Assembly (NCBI GenBank): GCA_014529385.2 | Contig: CM043945.1 | Location: 140,840,241 to 140,904,240 of the forward strand | Source: Adiantum capillus-veneris | Lineage: Eukaryota; Streptophyta; Polypodiopsida; Polypodiales; Pteridaceae | Length of the DNA: 64,000 bases | Direction: 5' to 3' | Shown here: positions 1 to 11,686 of the stretch, in pieces | Numbering within the stretch: position 1 is the first letter of the stretch | Layout of the letters: each line of letters starts with the position of its first letter | Notes under the pieces: generated by a model | What the model was told of the DNA's origin: nothing | What the model saw: only the letters and a program-made list of their open reading frames with translations | Database searches by the model: none | Position numbers and translations under genes: made by a program

Positions 1-29
1 AAAGTGGTTATGCTAGTAGAGAAGTCTTG

Positions 30-972
30 TGTAGGGATGCGTTGTAGCACGAACTAATCGCAACCCACAAAATTATCAAATCCGTGGATCGAGCAACCCG
101 GCTAGGGCATGGAAGCATGAGCCTAAGATGAATGCAAGAGAGGATTCCAGAGATCACCTCTCCATTGCAGGTAGAGATTAGCCATGGAAAGACTAACTTT
201 AAACCTACTCTAATCACTAATCAATCAATCTCCGTGACACACATCAAGCCCACCGAAGTCTGACTTTCCATAGACTAGGAACTCCAAACACACTAGTGAT
301 AACCACACACTAATTACCATACGTCAATTAAGGAACTTCATCAATAGCTTACACACACGAGGTGAATGGTGCTAGAGCTCCATAAAACCTATCTACACAC
401 ACAAGCAAAGAATAGGGCACACACACAAATTAGAAGATTAAGACCCAAATTAATCACCCTCATTTATGATGCTAAATATCACAAATCAATTGCTCGTAGA
501 GAGATAAGAGTGGTTACTAGCAAGAAGTACATACACCTCTCAAATCTAGAATAATGAAAGTGTAATACTACTTCATGACAAGATGAAATGTAGAGAAGAA
601 GAGACTAATAAGAAAATAAGAATTAGATTAATCAAGAAGAGCTTACACTAATTACAATGGTTAGCACTAACCTCTGAAGCATAGACATTAAGCTCAAGGC
701 TAGGCCAAAGAGTGAACACTCTAGAGAGAGGGAGCTCTCAAAAGTGGATCCTCAAGAATGAAGCCTCCTTACACAAAGGCTTCCTTTTAAGGGCTTTCAC
801 CACTTTCCCTTATACTATGGGTTTAAGATTGAGCCCTCAAACTACCATATACAACTTTGGAACTCCAAGTGAGCCCAAGAATTATACAAAGTGAGTGGAA
901 ATATTATGCACAACCATAGATATCTCCCGCTTGGTGCATATTCGATGTAGTCAGTGTTAGCCGCTGCTAACA
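30..972 (-). repeat. E1 left LTR (3' LTR in element sense)
   Basis: Direct repeat partner of 6820-7776. It starts TG and ends CA in plus-strand reading and is directly preceded by TCTTG. The small ORFs inside it occur at the same place in both LTRs, so they are chance frames of the repeat and not genes. Confidence 0.85.
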
Positions 973-985
973 TTCCCCCCTTCCT
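973..985 (-). promoter_or_regulatory. E1 polypurine tract
   Basis: Minus-strand AGGAAGGGGGGAA lies directly against the left LTR, where plus-strand DNA priming would start in a minus-strand element. E3 has nearly the same tract at 44273-44285. Confidence 0.7.
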
Positions 986-2334
986 AATTTGGTGCACGTC
1001 CTTGTGTGCCAGTGAAGAAAGACACGGTGACATGGTAGAAAGAAAGTCCATGGAAGAAATGTTAAGCTGTAAACCATAAGAATAAGTAATGAGAACAAAG
1101 GCCAGAAAGGATACAAAACATGAAGTACAATGAGAAATCATGCAAAGTGAATTGTTACTTCTAAAAAATGGGTGAATCATGGTTAAAAACTAGACAACAT
1201 AAAGCAAGGGAAACACCTAAACTATTGTGAAGATTAAACCACTTGAAATTTTAGTTTTATGCATGAAACACAAGCAATCAATTATGACCCTAGGCTAATG
1301 CAAGATCATAAACTTACTAGCCTAAAAACTATGTGAAGAATATTAATAAATCATTAAAGTATATCATGTCTACTGGCTATAAAAAAGCTCCTAATCTATT
1401 AGTACATTGTCAAAGCTTTTTGAATCTCATGGAAGTTTTGTTTGTCATTCATTGAAAAAAGTAAAACACAATCACAAGGCTACCACCCCAAGGAAAGTCT
1501 AGGTGCGACTCTCAGCTCCTTGAACCCTCAAAAAGGTGTTCCAAATGCCTACTAGCTTACCAAGGCGAAGACTAACCCCTATCCAGCCAGGGCATCGGTT
1601 TAGGGCCTTGACCAAGCAAGTCAAGGTGATTCCCCTCGCCTGCCAAGTTCCAATAAGGCGCTAGGCCAAAATAACATAGAAATTTTCTTTTCATGTGTCT
1701 AGTAGCATTTTTGCTACTTTTTCTTAACACTTTTTTTCTTCATTGTTTCATTTTTTAGCACTTTTTTATTGCTTCCAACTTGAGATGCTAATGGCAATTG
1801 GACTAAAGAGACTAAAGCCTAATAATAGCCCTAGGTCATGTTAAAAAATGAATGGAGTATTAAGACTATCACTAAGAGTCTAGGACTAGTGAGAAATGAA
1901 CCTACATTACTCTAAGGTCAAGACCTATGAGTAGCACATATAAAACCTAATTTTTTGATGAGTTAATTTTCACAAAGCAAAGTGTTGAAACTTTGGGATG
2001 CCTAGCTTTTGAACATAAAAGAACCATAGCTTAGAAGCAAACTTTCACTTAAGCCAAGCAAGAGAATGAAGAGATAAAAAGAGCAAAATCATGGAAGAAT
2101 TACACCCATTCATGCTCTTTGTGCATCCTTGAGCAAGCATCCTTTGTGCAGAAGTCTCTTGATCTTTCATTACAATCCAAGGTTTTTGAAGCTAAGTGTA
2201 AACACAAGCTACAAAAGCCAATTATTGAAAGCCAAAAGCACACAAAAAACATTAATGAAAACCTAAAGCTAGGGTCTTGCATACCCGAATTTGCCAAAGG
2301 GAAAAAACCCAAGGGAAAAAATGCATTTCGTTAT

Positions 2335-2830
2335 GCACATTTATGGTCTTTGATAGCAAATTTATGCATACATAACAACAATAAGAGAGAATGAGCTTCT
2401 TCATAAGCAAATTTTGCAATTTAAAGTCTCTCGTGCATGATTCAAAAGTTGGCTAAGTGTTAGGTCACTTGAAATATGGAATTTAAAACAAGTCAAGAGC
2501 TAAAGAATAATGCAACTTTGATGAAATGAAGTGGCTCTCGATAGCCAAATTTTACAATTTAAAGCTTTTCAAAAAGTTGGCTAACAAGTAGCTCACATTA
2601 AGTTTTACATTTTAGTGCAATCTATGAGCTAGAGATGACTTCAACTTAGTAAAATTGAAATGAATGGCTCTTAATAGCCAAATTTGTACTTTAAAAGCTC
2701 AAAAAGTTGGGTAAACACTAGCTCAAATGAAAAAAATTGCATTTTTAGACCAAGCTATGAGCTAGCATATACACAACTTTTCATCCAAACAATTGGAATG
2801 GCTCTAAGTAGCCAAATTTTGCAATATTTT
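2335..2830. repeat. Degenerate ~134-bp tandem repeats inside E1
   Basis: The phrase ATGGCTCT..TAGCCAAATTTTGCAATTTAAAGC recurs, diverged, near 2391, 2531, 2664 and 2798, with a weaker copy near 2345. Between copies the phrase AAAAGTTGGCTAA..AGCTCA also recurs. The spacing is 133-140 bp. This is the only clear structure in the otherwise featureless interior of E1. Confidence 0.65.
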
Positions 2831-4229
2831 GCAATGATGACCCCCCCTTGGATCATTTGAAATCATACTCTGCCACATCCCTTCAAAATGAAGCTCAATT
2901 GTTAGTGCTCTTAAGCATTTGAAAATTCAACGCAAGCAAAAATGATCAACCATAACCTCCAAAAGTTTAATGCTCTCTTTTGGCCATCAAACAAACTTAA
3001 ATTTAGTGCTTTGCAATGATTTTTCATTCAAACCAAGAACTAAAATGTACAAGCAATGTTAAGTGTAAGCACAAAGTCCCGACCGAGCATCAACTTTATC
3101 ATCCAATGTAGCTCTCAATCCCCGTGCATGACATACATAATGTTTTTATTTTTTTCATTTAGTGCAATGATAATGCAATCGAGCCAAGCACTAAACCATG
3201 TTCTACAACAAGCCAACCATGAGTGCAAAATACGACAATTTGTGCATAGAAATTATCACACAATCAAAGCACACAACCGATGCTCACATCATATACACAT
3301 ATGAAATCTATGGAAAACTAGAGCAATAACGCATTTGAGATGTTTGCAAATCATGATGTATCGCTTTTGATATCCGAATTTGGAAATGCATTATCACTTA
3401 ACCTTCAAAATCATGCTCGAGTTTCAATGCTAAAGAAAAAATCCAAACATGTTAATGATTATCACATTTCTTGCATTCCAAGAGAAAATATTACAATGAA
3501 AATGCACAAATTTGATTTGCAATGCTCTCATTATCCAAATTTATCATACAAAGCAAATCGGAGGAAGAGAATACCCACTCTAAAGAAAATTGTCATTTTT
3601 AGCTCGCTTTCGGCGATTCATCAAGCACATAATGAGCATTTTCTAATGGCTTTCAAAATAACCAAAACTTTACATGAAGCACAACTCTTAGGGTTGGTCC
3701 TCCACTTCAATACAAAATTTTGCAAACTCTTTGGACCATGTTGAATGTTATGAGCCCCGCAAGACTCACATGAGGAACCTTTTCGATGGTATCCTCGGCA
3801 TTTTTTTTAATGGTAAGAGGTGGGAATCCCTTGCTATATGGTATTTTATTTTCTAAAGGGGATTAAATTTTTCAGTTTTATTTTCCTTCTCGATAGCATG
3901 CACTATTCTCTTGAAGTCGGTGGAGATGACAGCAGAGATTGGGCCCAAGGGAGAATGAGGAGGAGCCCCGGAGAGGTGTGGACAGTTGGTGAGCATTCGG
4001 TTTGACAAAGCTGCAATGCAAACGATGGGTGTATGTGTGTGTATGAGCGTGAGCCAGCGCGAATAGAGCTAGTAGAGAATCGGTAGCGATGAGTAGGTTG
4101 TGTGTTGTGTGTGTCTCAAGTCAAAGCGGAGCCTGAGTCGGAGTTGATGGCGGGACTTGGACTGACGAAAGAAGCCTGATTTAGTGGCACAGTGAGTGTG
4201 TGTGACGGGTCAGTTGACATGAGAGTCGA

Positions 4230-4251
4230 TGTGTGTGTGTGTGTGTGTGTT
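4230..4251. repeat. (GT)10 microsatellite
   Basis: Uninterrupted GT dinucleotides within a wider GT-rich stretch (about 4020-4620) of the E1 interior. The rest of 4620-6790 is AT-rich, rich in CACACA phrases, and shows no coding signal. Confidence 0.9.
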
Positions 4252-6797
4252 CTTTTGACAGTGCCAAGTGAGATACAGGGAAGCGCTCACGTGTGAGAGA
4301 AACATCGCAAGCATGGCGACAGAAAGTGGGCCAAGATCCATGAGTGAGAGAGTGTCTTGCAGTTGCACCAAAAATGGTACTCAGCAACGTGTGTTCTCCT
4401 GTGCCGGTGTGCTGAGGCAGCAAACTGTCATTTTGGCATTATGCGCCCACCGAATCGGCACTGTGTGACAGAGAGAAAGTTGCGAGCCTGGCGCCTTGAA
4501 GCATGCAAGGATTTGTGTGTGTTATTATGAGTGTCTAGCCAAGCAGAAGTCAAAGTTGCAGGAGCTGCGGGTTTACAAGACAAAACGGGTGTGTGTGTGT
4601 GGTTTTGTTTGAAAACGCCAAGCCAGGCTCCGAGAGGAAGTGTGGGAGTATGGAGAGCCCTTTTTATTTTTATTTTTTATTTTTTAAAAAAATTTCCACT
4701 TAGAGGGCTTGTTCCCATAGGTATTGATGAGTCTTTCAATTATAATATGGTTGCTTCTTCTCACACACATAACTCTTGATTTTCATAATACTTTGACCTC
4801 GTTTGAGCATGCGAATAATGCTCATTCCGTCTAGGAATTTTTGTGGGTGCAACACTCAATTGATTACTCCTTTAACGCCAAAAGTGTTTCAATATTATGA
4901 GCCAACTATGAAATATTTACCCATTGCACACATTTCTTATTTAGGGGACATATTCCAAGGGTTTTGGTTCAAAAAGGGGAAAAACATTGAATGATTCAAT
5001 AGATGGTACTTGAGAAGAGCAAATTTAATTGGAATGGTCATGCCTTGTGTGCACACAACTTTATTTACACATCATTGAAAAGCTCACCATGCACTTTAAT
5101 TTCTTCACTTTAATGCTAGGCTTGATCACTCATATGAAATTGAATGTACAGTTACCCAATTTCCCATTTGAAACTAATGCAATGTACACACACAAATTAA
5201 GTGTACAAGTCCACACATTCTCTCATTTGCCATCCCAAAACATTCGAAGTTAAGCTCAATCATTATTCTCCCAGTCCCAATTATCATCATTGCAATCTTA
5301 AATTGCTTGATTAATAGCCCTCATCATCAAAATCCAATTGGATTGTCATTTGGTTTGTACGGCTACACACTTTTAATTCATATGGCATTCAACAATTACC
5401 ATACCCCATGCATTGGGATACATAGCAATAGTAATTCATAAAATCATTTTCAATTGCATCAATTGAATCATTTAAATCAATCAATAGAATACACACCAAC
5501 TTTTTAGGTCTTCTAATCATCACAATTGGCAACCAAGACCAATTATTCATCTTCAATTTGGACTTTGAATGCCATTGAGTAGGCACACACACCCAAATTT
5601 AGACCGAAATTGTATGAAAACATTCCATCAATTCCTCATTGCAATACTCAAATTCTACACTTGACCAAGCATAAATGAATGAATGCTTGCTCAATTTCTT
5701 AAAAATTACACTATTTTTACCCAATCAAGCATGCACACACTCAAAAATTAATAAGCACAAAAATTCAAATTTGGCTCGATTGGCAATACATTTAGGCTTA
5801 CACCTAATGATTGCACACACTTTCTATGATCATTTCACAATCAAAAACCATTTAGGTGTCCCAATTGACCATCAATCATTAAAAATCAAGTGGTCATGGA
5901 TGGGCACACACTGAATTTTTGCCCAATCTTTTTGGCAATTAGGCTTATCCAATGATTGAATTAGCTTAACATACACATCATTTACATGATTGCATACTCA
6001 CCTATCATAAATTCCATCAATTCCTATGTATGCACACACACTTGAAAAATTTGACATTTTTTTCCCCCCCTCTTTGGTGCATGCACACACACAATGATTT
6101 TTATGCACACACATGATTTTTGCTTAGGAATTAAGCATTATCTTAACATAAACATCATTCATTAATCAAAATTGACCATAAATTTCATCCCAAAACAATC
6201 AAATTAGGCATTCAAAGTATGTTAATTGAACTACACACCTAATTTTAGCAATAAATTAGCAACACATTGGAATCAAATTAACCACTCAAAAATTGAATAG
6301 AGTAGGTCAATGCACTTACAGTTGATTGCATTCAAGCTAATCCTTTCTCCACGCAACGATTCCATCATGCACACACATGTGTGGATCTTCCAAATTAGCC
6401 CAAAAATTGACCATTTGAGGCCAAAAATTATACACTTAAATCATCAAATTAGGCATGGATTAACACAATTATCTTGATAAAAGTGTTGATTCCACCTCTT
6501 GCAAGGGGATTTCACATACTTTACACTTCAGTTGTTAGAGGTTAGGTTAGTAAAGTTAGTCAATTAATAAAAATTAGCATGGAAAGAAGTGAAATTAATA
6601 AGGATTAGCATGAAATTAGTGAAATTGGGAGTGGAATTAGGGGTTTGGGGTATTCATAACTCAACATTAGCATCAATTTTTTACACAACATCATCAAATC
6701 AAAACCAAAAATTGAGTTGCACACACTCAAAAACCAACAAAATTAGTAGTGAAATTACTCTATTCTACACATTCTAAACTCACAAGCTTAGGTTATC

Positions 6798-6819
6798 GAT
6801 CCCTGGTAGCGGTGCCAAA
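6798..6819 (-). promoter_or_regulatory. E1 primer-binding site
   Basis: Minus-strand TTTGGCACCGCTACCAGGGA begins directly inside the right (5') LTR. Its TGG start and its position are those of a tRNA primer-binding site. The same type occurs in E3 and E4. Which tRNA it matches (a tRNA-Asp-like primer is used by several plant elements) is not checked here. Confidence 0.65.
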
Positions 6820-7776
6820 TGTAGGGATGCGTTGTAGTAGGACCTAATCACAACACACAAAATTATCGAATCCATGGATCGAGAAACCCGTCTAGGGCAT
6901 GGAAGCACGAGCCTAAGATGAATGGAATAGAGGATTCAAGAGATCACCTCTCCATTGCAAGTAGAGATTAGCCATGGCAAGACTAGCTCTAAACCTACTC
7001 TAATCACTAATCAATCAATCTCCTACACACATCAAGCCCACCGAAGTCCGACTTGCCATAGACTAGGAACTCCAAAGACACTAGTGATAAGCACACACTA
7101 ATTACCATACGTCAAGTAAGACACTTCATCAATAGCTTACACACACGAGGTAAATGGTGCTAGAGCTCCATAAAACCTATCTACACACACAAGCAAAGAA
7201 TAGGGCACACACACAAATTAGAAGATTAAGACCCAACTTAATCACCCTAATTTATGATGCTAAATATCGCAAATCAATTGCTCGTAGAGAGATAAGAGTG
7301 GTTACTAGCAAGAAGTACATACACCTCTCAAATCTAGAATAATGAAAGTGTAATACTACTTCATGACAAGATGAAATGTAGAGAAGAAGAGACTAATGAG
7401 AAAATAAGAATTATATTAATCAAGAAGAGCTTACACTAATTACAATGGTTAGCACTAGCCTCTCAAGCATAGACATTAAGCTTAAGGCTAGGCCAAAGAG
7501 TGAACACTCTAGAGGGAGGGAGCTCTCAAAAGTGGATCCTCAAGAGTGGATACTCAAGAATGAAGCATCCTTACACAAAGGCTTCCTTTTAAGGGCTTTC
7601 ACCACTTTCCCTTATACTATGGGTTTAAGCTTGAGCCCTCAAACTACCATATACAACTTTGGAACTCCAAGTGAGCCCAAGACTTATACAAAGTGAGTGG
7701 AAATATTATACACTACCATAGCTATCTCCTGCTTGATGCATATTTGATGTAGCTTGTGTTAGCCACACTGCTAACA
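6820..7776 (-). repeat. E1 right LTR (5' LTR in element sense)
   Basis: Direct repeat partner of 30-972, followed at once by the second TCTTG. It differs from the left copy by scattered substitutions and a short duplication near 7545-7557 (GTGGATCCTCAAGAGTGGATACTCAA in place of one copy). Confidence 0.85.
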
Positions 7777-8279
7777 TCTTGTTGGCTCATTGAACAAAGG
7801 AGGAATGCATCTAGAAGCAGATGGAAGCACACACTGAATCTGATCTCATCAAAACTTGGTTTTGAAAATATCTACTATAACAATATTTGATTTTCAAAAT
7901 AGAAAATCCACCAGGTAGGTGTTCTCGTACCTACTTAGAATAGCTTGTGCTGATCCTTCTGTGTTCAAAACTATATGTTCGATTGTTGTTTATTTGGTTA
8001 ATCTATATATGCATGGCTAAATATTGGAATGAACACTCGTAATGAAGAACATGATCTTAATTCATAACATTTGTAGTTGCGTATAGGGTATCATCTGGCT
8101 AGGAAGCCTTAAAAATCCCACTGAGGGTCTCGTGAGAGATGCCATATTTTGACAGGAACTCATGGGTTCAATTTTGAGCAAGGGAATATGATTTTTGAGC
8201 TTTAAGATTTTTAAAGCATTTTGATAAGGTGATTTTTAACATGGAATGCAGATGTTGAGTCAGATGATATATAGTTTGA

Positions 8280-9080
8280 ACTTAATCCTCCCATGAGGGT
8301 CTCTAAGTGAGATGGCATAAACTTTTGGAGTTTTTTTGAAATTTTATTCAAAATACAGGGGAGGTCCTATCAAAATTTTGCTAATTCAAGTAGAAAATGA
8401 ACTTTATGTATGCCAGATACTAGGATATATGCCTAGCTATCATATGAGAATATGATTATTGGCAAAATATATTATAGGAGACTTCTCATTTTGATATACC
8501 TGACATGCTGATACCTTTTAAAATTCATTTGTCACATTATTATTTTCTGACATATTTCTACTTCATGAGTAACTTAGAAGATGATCTATTCATCAAAGAA
8601 AGACTTGAGAATGATCCTCTTTATATCTTAAAGGATAAGTTACTATCCATGGTAAGGGATAGTAATTGCTTATACGGTACATACATTTCATTCATATTCT
8701 TGCATGGTGATTGACATTACATAAGTTGAAAAATGATTGGTACTGGTGGGTTTGTGAGGACTATTGATTCTCATTCATGATTGAAAATATATGATATGAT
8801 GGAGTGTCAAAAAGGAATTGCTTTCAAACTAATTTAGTCTCTAATCTGTTTTGAGGATGCTACCAGATTTTTGAGCTAGAAACATGTGATATACTGCTAG
8901 TTTTTGATACATGAGATATATTTTAGGTACTGAAGCCGTAAACCTTCTGTCAAGGATCTCATTGGGAGAGTTGGGAGATGGCATAAAATGAGTTTTTTGA
9001 AATACTACTCAAATTACAAAGGTGGTACAGTCCGATTTTTGCCAGGTTTAACCCAGAAATACACAGGTATTTGCAACATA
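8280..9080 (+). repeat. Pair of old direct repeats (~140 bp)
   Basis: 8280-8420 and 8940-9080 share the order GAGATGGCATAAA, GAGTTTTTTTGAAAT, ATTCAAAATACA, GGTCC, AATTTTGC with many substitutions. A third, shorter match to the first part lies near 8125-8160. This suggests an old local duplication or two relics of one element. Confidence 0.5.
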
Positions 9081-10215
9081 AAAGGTAATAGACACTATTG
9101 GTTTTTTTGAGGGAACTTGATGAATATTGGGATACATATGACTCTTCATTCAGAGTTTATCTTACTTAGAATCTTAACTTAATAGTCAATGCCAAGGGTA
9201 AGCTATAAACTAGGTGTACATGTGCAACATGGATGACAACTCGATCCAGTGTTGACACCTACAAAACGCACAAAAATACCCAGTTCTAACTGAATGTTTT
9301 TGTATGGATGCAGGTAACAGCTGGATCCTTCTCCTTGTAGGTGCAAAGTGTTGTATTTGACAAAGAAAGGACATATTCTATACATGAAATGTATGATGTA
9401 TTGTTTCAATGTATTATTTAATGCAATTGTTTAAGTATGGTTCAATTATGAGGGGATTTTCATATATAAACACACACACCCTCTCTCCCTACTAGCCTTT
9501 GGTTGAACTAGTACCATATTTAGCAAATATATTGAAATAATACATCAAATAATAATACAATTACTCCAATCGATCCTGAATTCAATCAAATAATTTCTGC
9601 CAGGATATGGATATTCATACCCTAAGAATTGGAGTACGTACGTACTTACTTTTTACTAAACTTATTCCGAAGTTGCTACTCTGATTTATCCAGACTTTAA
9701 TCAAAATATTTTTGTCAGGATATGAGTTTTGAACTCTAATAATGAGAGTACAACGAGGGTTACCTATATTTAAACTAATAATATAGGTAAATATTTGGGT
9801 ACTTTCAAATGTAAAAGATAGATGAAGTTGGTAGAGTAATGTATATGGGACATTCTATCCCTATGAAAAGATACGTGGTTGCAACTTTTTTGGTCTTATA
9901 GGATGGAGGTCTATTACAGTGGCCAACATGATAAAAACCGACTTGATATATTAGCCGAACGCATGAGAATCCAGGTACGTCTTTCATATTACCATAATCT
10001 CCTCCTACGAGGAACCCTTTATCGAGCAATTCACATATTAAACCCCTTTCAACACATCTTACGTTTGATGATTGAATCTCTTTCTGTACATGATCCTTTT
10101 TTGGCAAGATAGTACAACTTTATGACTTTTAACCATAGTTTCTTGCAGTTGGTGGGGGATAGGTCCACTCATCGGACTATCCTCCACCAAGTGGATCTCT
10201 CCTTTGGGATCGGGG
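8571..10215 (+). other. Possible exon islands of an unrecognised spliced gene
   Basis: Three or four short open blocks have splice-like edges. About 8571-8650 ends ATG|GTAAGG and reads as a charged peptide around KERLENDPLYILKDKLLSM. About 9341-9390 follows TTCTCCTTGTAG and reads VQSVVFDKERTYSIHE. 9903-9972 lies between TTTTTTGGTCTTATAG and GTACGT and reads MEVYYSGQHDKNRLDILAER. From 10149 a block follows CATAGTTTCTTGCAG and stays in phase with the previous one. I do not recognise the protein. No start, stop or terminal exon is fixed. These may be chance, or remnants of a captured or decayed gene. Confidence 0.25.
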
Positions 10216-10533
10216 AGGGCCACACACACACACACTTAAATGCAGTTATCAGAAGTGGATACACCACACACAAACACACATACTTACATAGGATGTCTTG
10301 TCTGTGGGATGACTTGCACACCTACTTAAAAATATATCTTTCCAGACAATTGTACCTTATCTCAAGCTTAAGGCCATTTTCGTGTCCTTCTCTCTTTGCT
10401 CATGCACCAGATGTGGAATTTTTTAAACTCTTCCTCTTAAATAAAAGGTATTGAGTTCAACTCTTCTCGGATAGATCATTGTGGTCTCTTGGGATAGCTT
10501 CCTACGATGTTAAAATTCTCTTCTTCTTCTTCT

Positions 10534-10560
10534 TTCTCTCTCTCTCTCTCTCTCTCTCTA
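10534..10560. repeat. (CT)n microsatellite
   Basis: About 13 CT units following a CTT-rich start. Confidence 0.9.
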
Positions 10561-10853
10561 ACACGATCCCTCGTACAATATCGGGGCACATTACTGGTTT
10601 CATAACATCCTCGAGCTGTAATATGCTCATAGGAGTGGTGTTTGTATTTAATGAAACCCATGTAACATATTGATTTTTTCTCTTTAATGCCTTCCTCCAA
10701 TACTGAGGTGAACATGGCCTATGCTTATTAAACCTCTTGTCAAATCACTCTGCATATCGCGTATCTCTATCCACTCACCCACTGCGGAAAGGATCAAGCT
10801 CTACAATCTCACACGAGCTCTTGACAATAGTTATCCCTCGTAGGCCTAGTATT

Positions 10854-10874
10854 CACACACACACACACACACAC
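10854..10874. repeat. (AC)10 microsatellite
   Basis: Uninterrupted AC units. A weaker CA-rich patch precedes it at 10221-10283. Confidence 0.9.
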
Positions 10875-11217
10875 TTTGTTACTTGCTTTTGAGATATCAG
10901 CTTATTGGAAAATAATTTATTAAAGCCTAATAATGTCACCTTCGGTAGATAGCTACAATTTTTTACACTATGTTTAAAATCTACAATGGGAGAGAGCCCT
11001 TATAGGCTAATAACTGCCACTTAAGGAGTAGATGGCAAGTAAAAAACGTGGGTCTCTCTTTTGAACTTCACCTACCCTACTGTGAGGCACTATGATTAAT
11101 TTTTCTCCATTGAGCCGGACCACTACTGAGGCAGCTGCATGGTGTTGATTCCCCAGAAGGCACATACTACACTCAATACTTGGGATGATTCTGTGCACTC
11201 CAGGAATAATGGTGGTC

Positions 11218-11245
11218 TCCCCTCCTCTATTTAAAGAGGTGAGGG
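11218..11245 (+). promoter_or_regulatory. TATA-like promoter candidate upstream of PLE unit 1
   Basis: CCTCCTCTATTTAAAGAGG precedes a stretch that looks like transcribed leader, and PLE unit 1 lies downstream on the same strand. Unit 2 has a TATA-like sequence (18219-18225) in a comparable upstream position. That both drive PLE transcription is inference. Confidence 0.35.
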
Positions 11246-11686
11246 TGCTTTCTACACCTCACTTATCTTTGGGTGTGTTTTTACTTAAGAGAGAGGACTG
11301 TGTGTTTATCATTGTTGCACCAACATGGAGCTTGTAGCTCAACAAACCCACGTTTTTCACTATCTATTGAACGTGGTTTTCTTTCTTGTTTAAATTTCAA
11401 ACATAACCATACCATGATATATTGATTACATGCACATGATGCATGATATAGCACACTGAATAAGTTTGGTTTACATAATAGTGCATAGAGATAAATGGGT
11501 TTTTATAAAATCTCTGACCCCTCTCCTGGGTTATTGATTCTTTCAGTAAAAGCTGCATATGGTTTGATTGATGGTAATCCTTAAAATTTGGGGTTTTGGC
11601 ATATTAAATATGGCCGCTTTACACAATAGGAATTTGATGCAATGCATTAATTGGTTCATTGGTTTTCTAAGAGTAGGAGAATATAA

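Larger units (their letters stand above)
30..7776 (-). mobile_element. E1: complete non-coding LTR retrotransposon (LARD-like)
   Basis: Two direct repeats of about 0.95 kb, both beginning TGTAGGGATGCG and ending CTAACA, bracket 5.85 kb. The 5 bases before the left copy (25-29) and after the right copy (7777-7781) are both TCTTG, a perfect target-site duplication. A purine run beside the left LTR and a primer-binding-site-like sequence beside the right LTR both read on the minus strand, which sets the orientation. No ORF in the internal part resembles gag, protease, RT, RNase H or integrase. The size and emptiness fit a large retrotransposon derivative mobilised in trans. The LTRs differ at many scattered bases, so this is not a recent insertion. 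Confidence 0.85.
7782..11170. other. Non-coding stretch right of E1
   Basis: No long ORF and no transposon domain is visible. It contains two diverged copies of a ~140-bp unit (8280-8420, 8940-9080), several short exon-like islands (listed separately), a CT tract and CA tracts. Sequence 1-24 is the other flank of E1 and would be continuous with 7782 before insertion. Confidence 0.5.

Noticed and set aside
366-1180. ORFs inside the E1 LTR, repeated at 7154-7696
   Set aside because: Present in both LTR copies as chance frames without homology to known domains and with no sign of a separate gene.
3340-3744. 134-codon plus-strand ORF in the E1 interior
   Set aside because: No recognised domain, opposite strand to the element, no conserved partner in the window.
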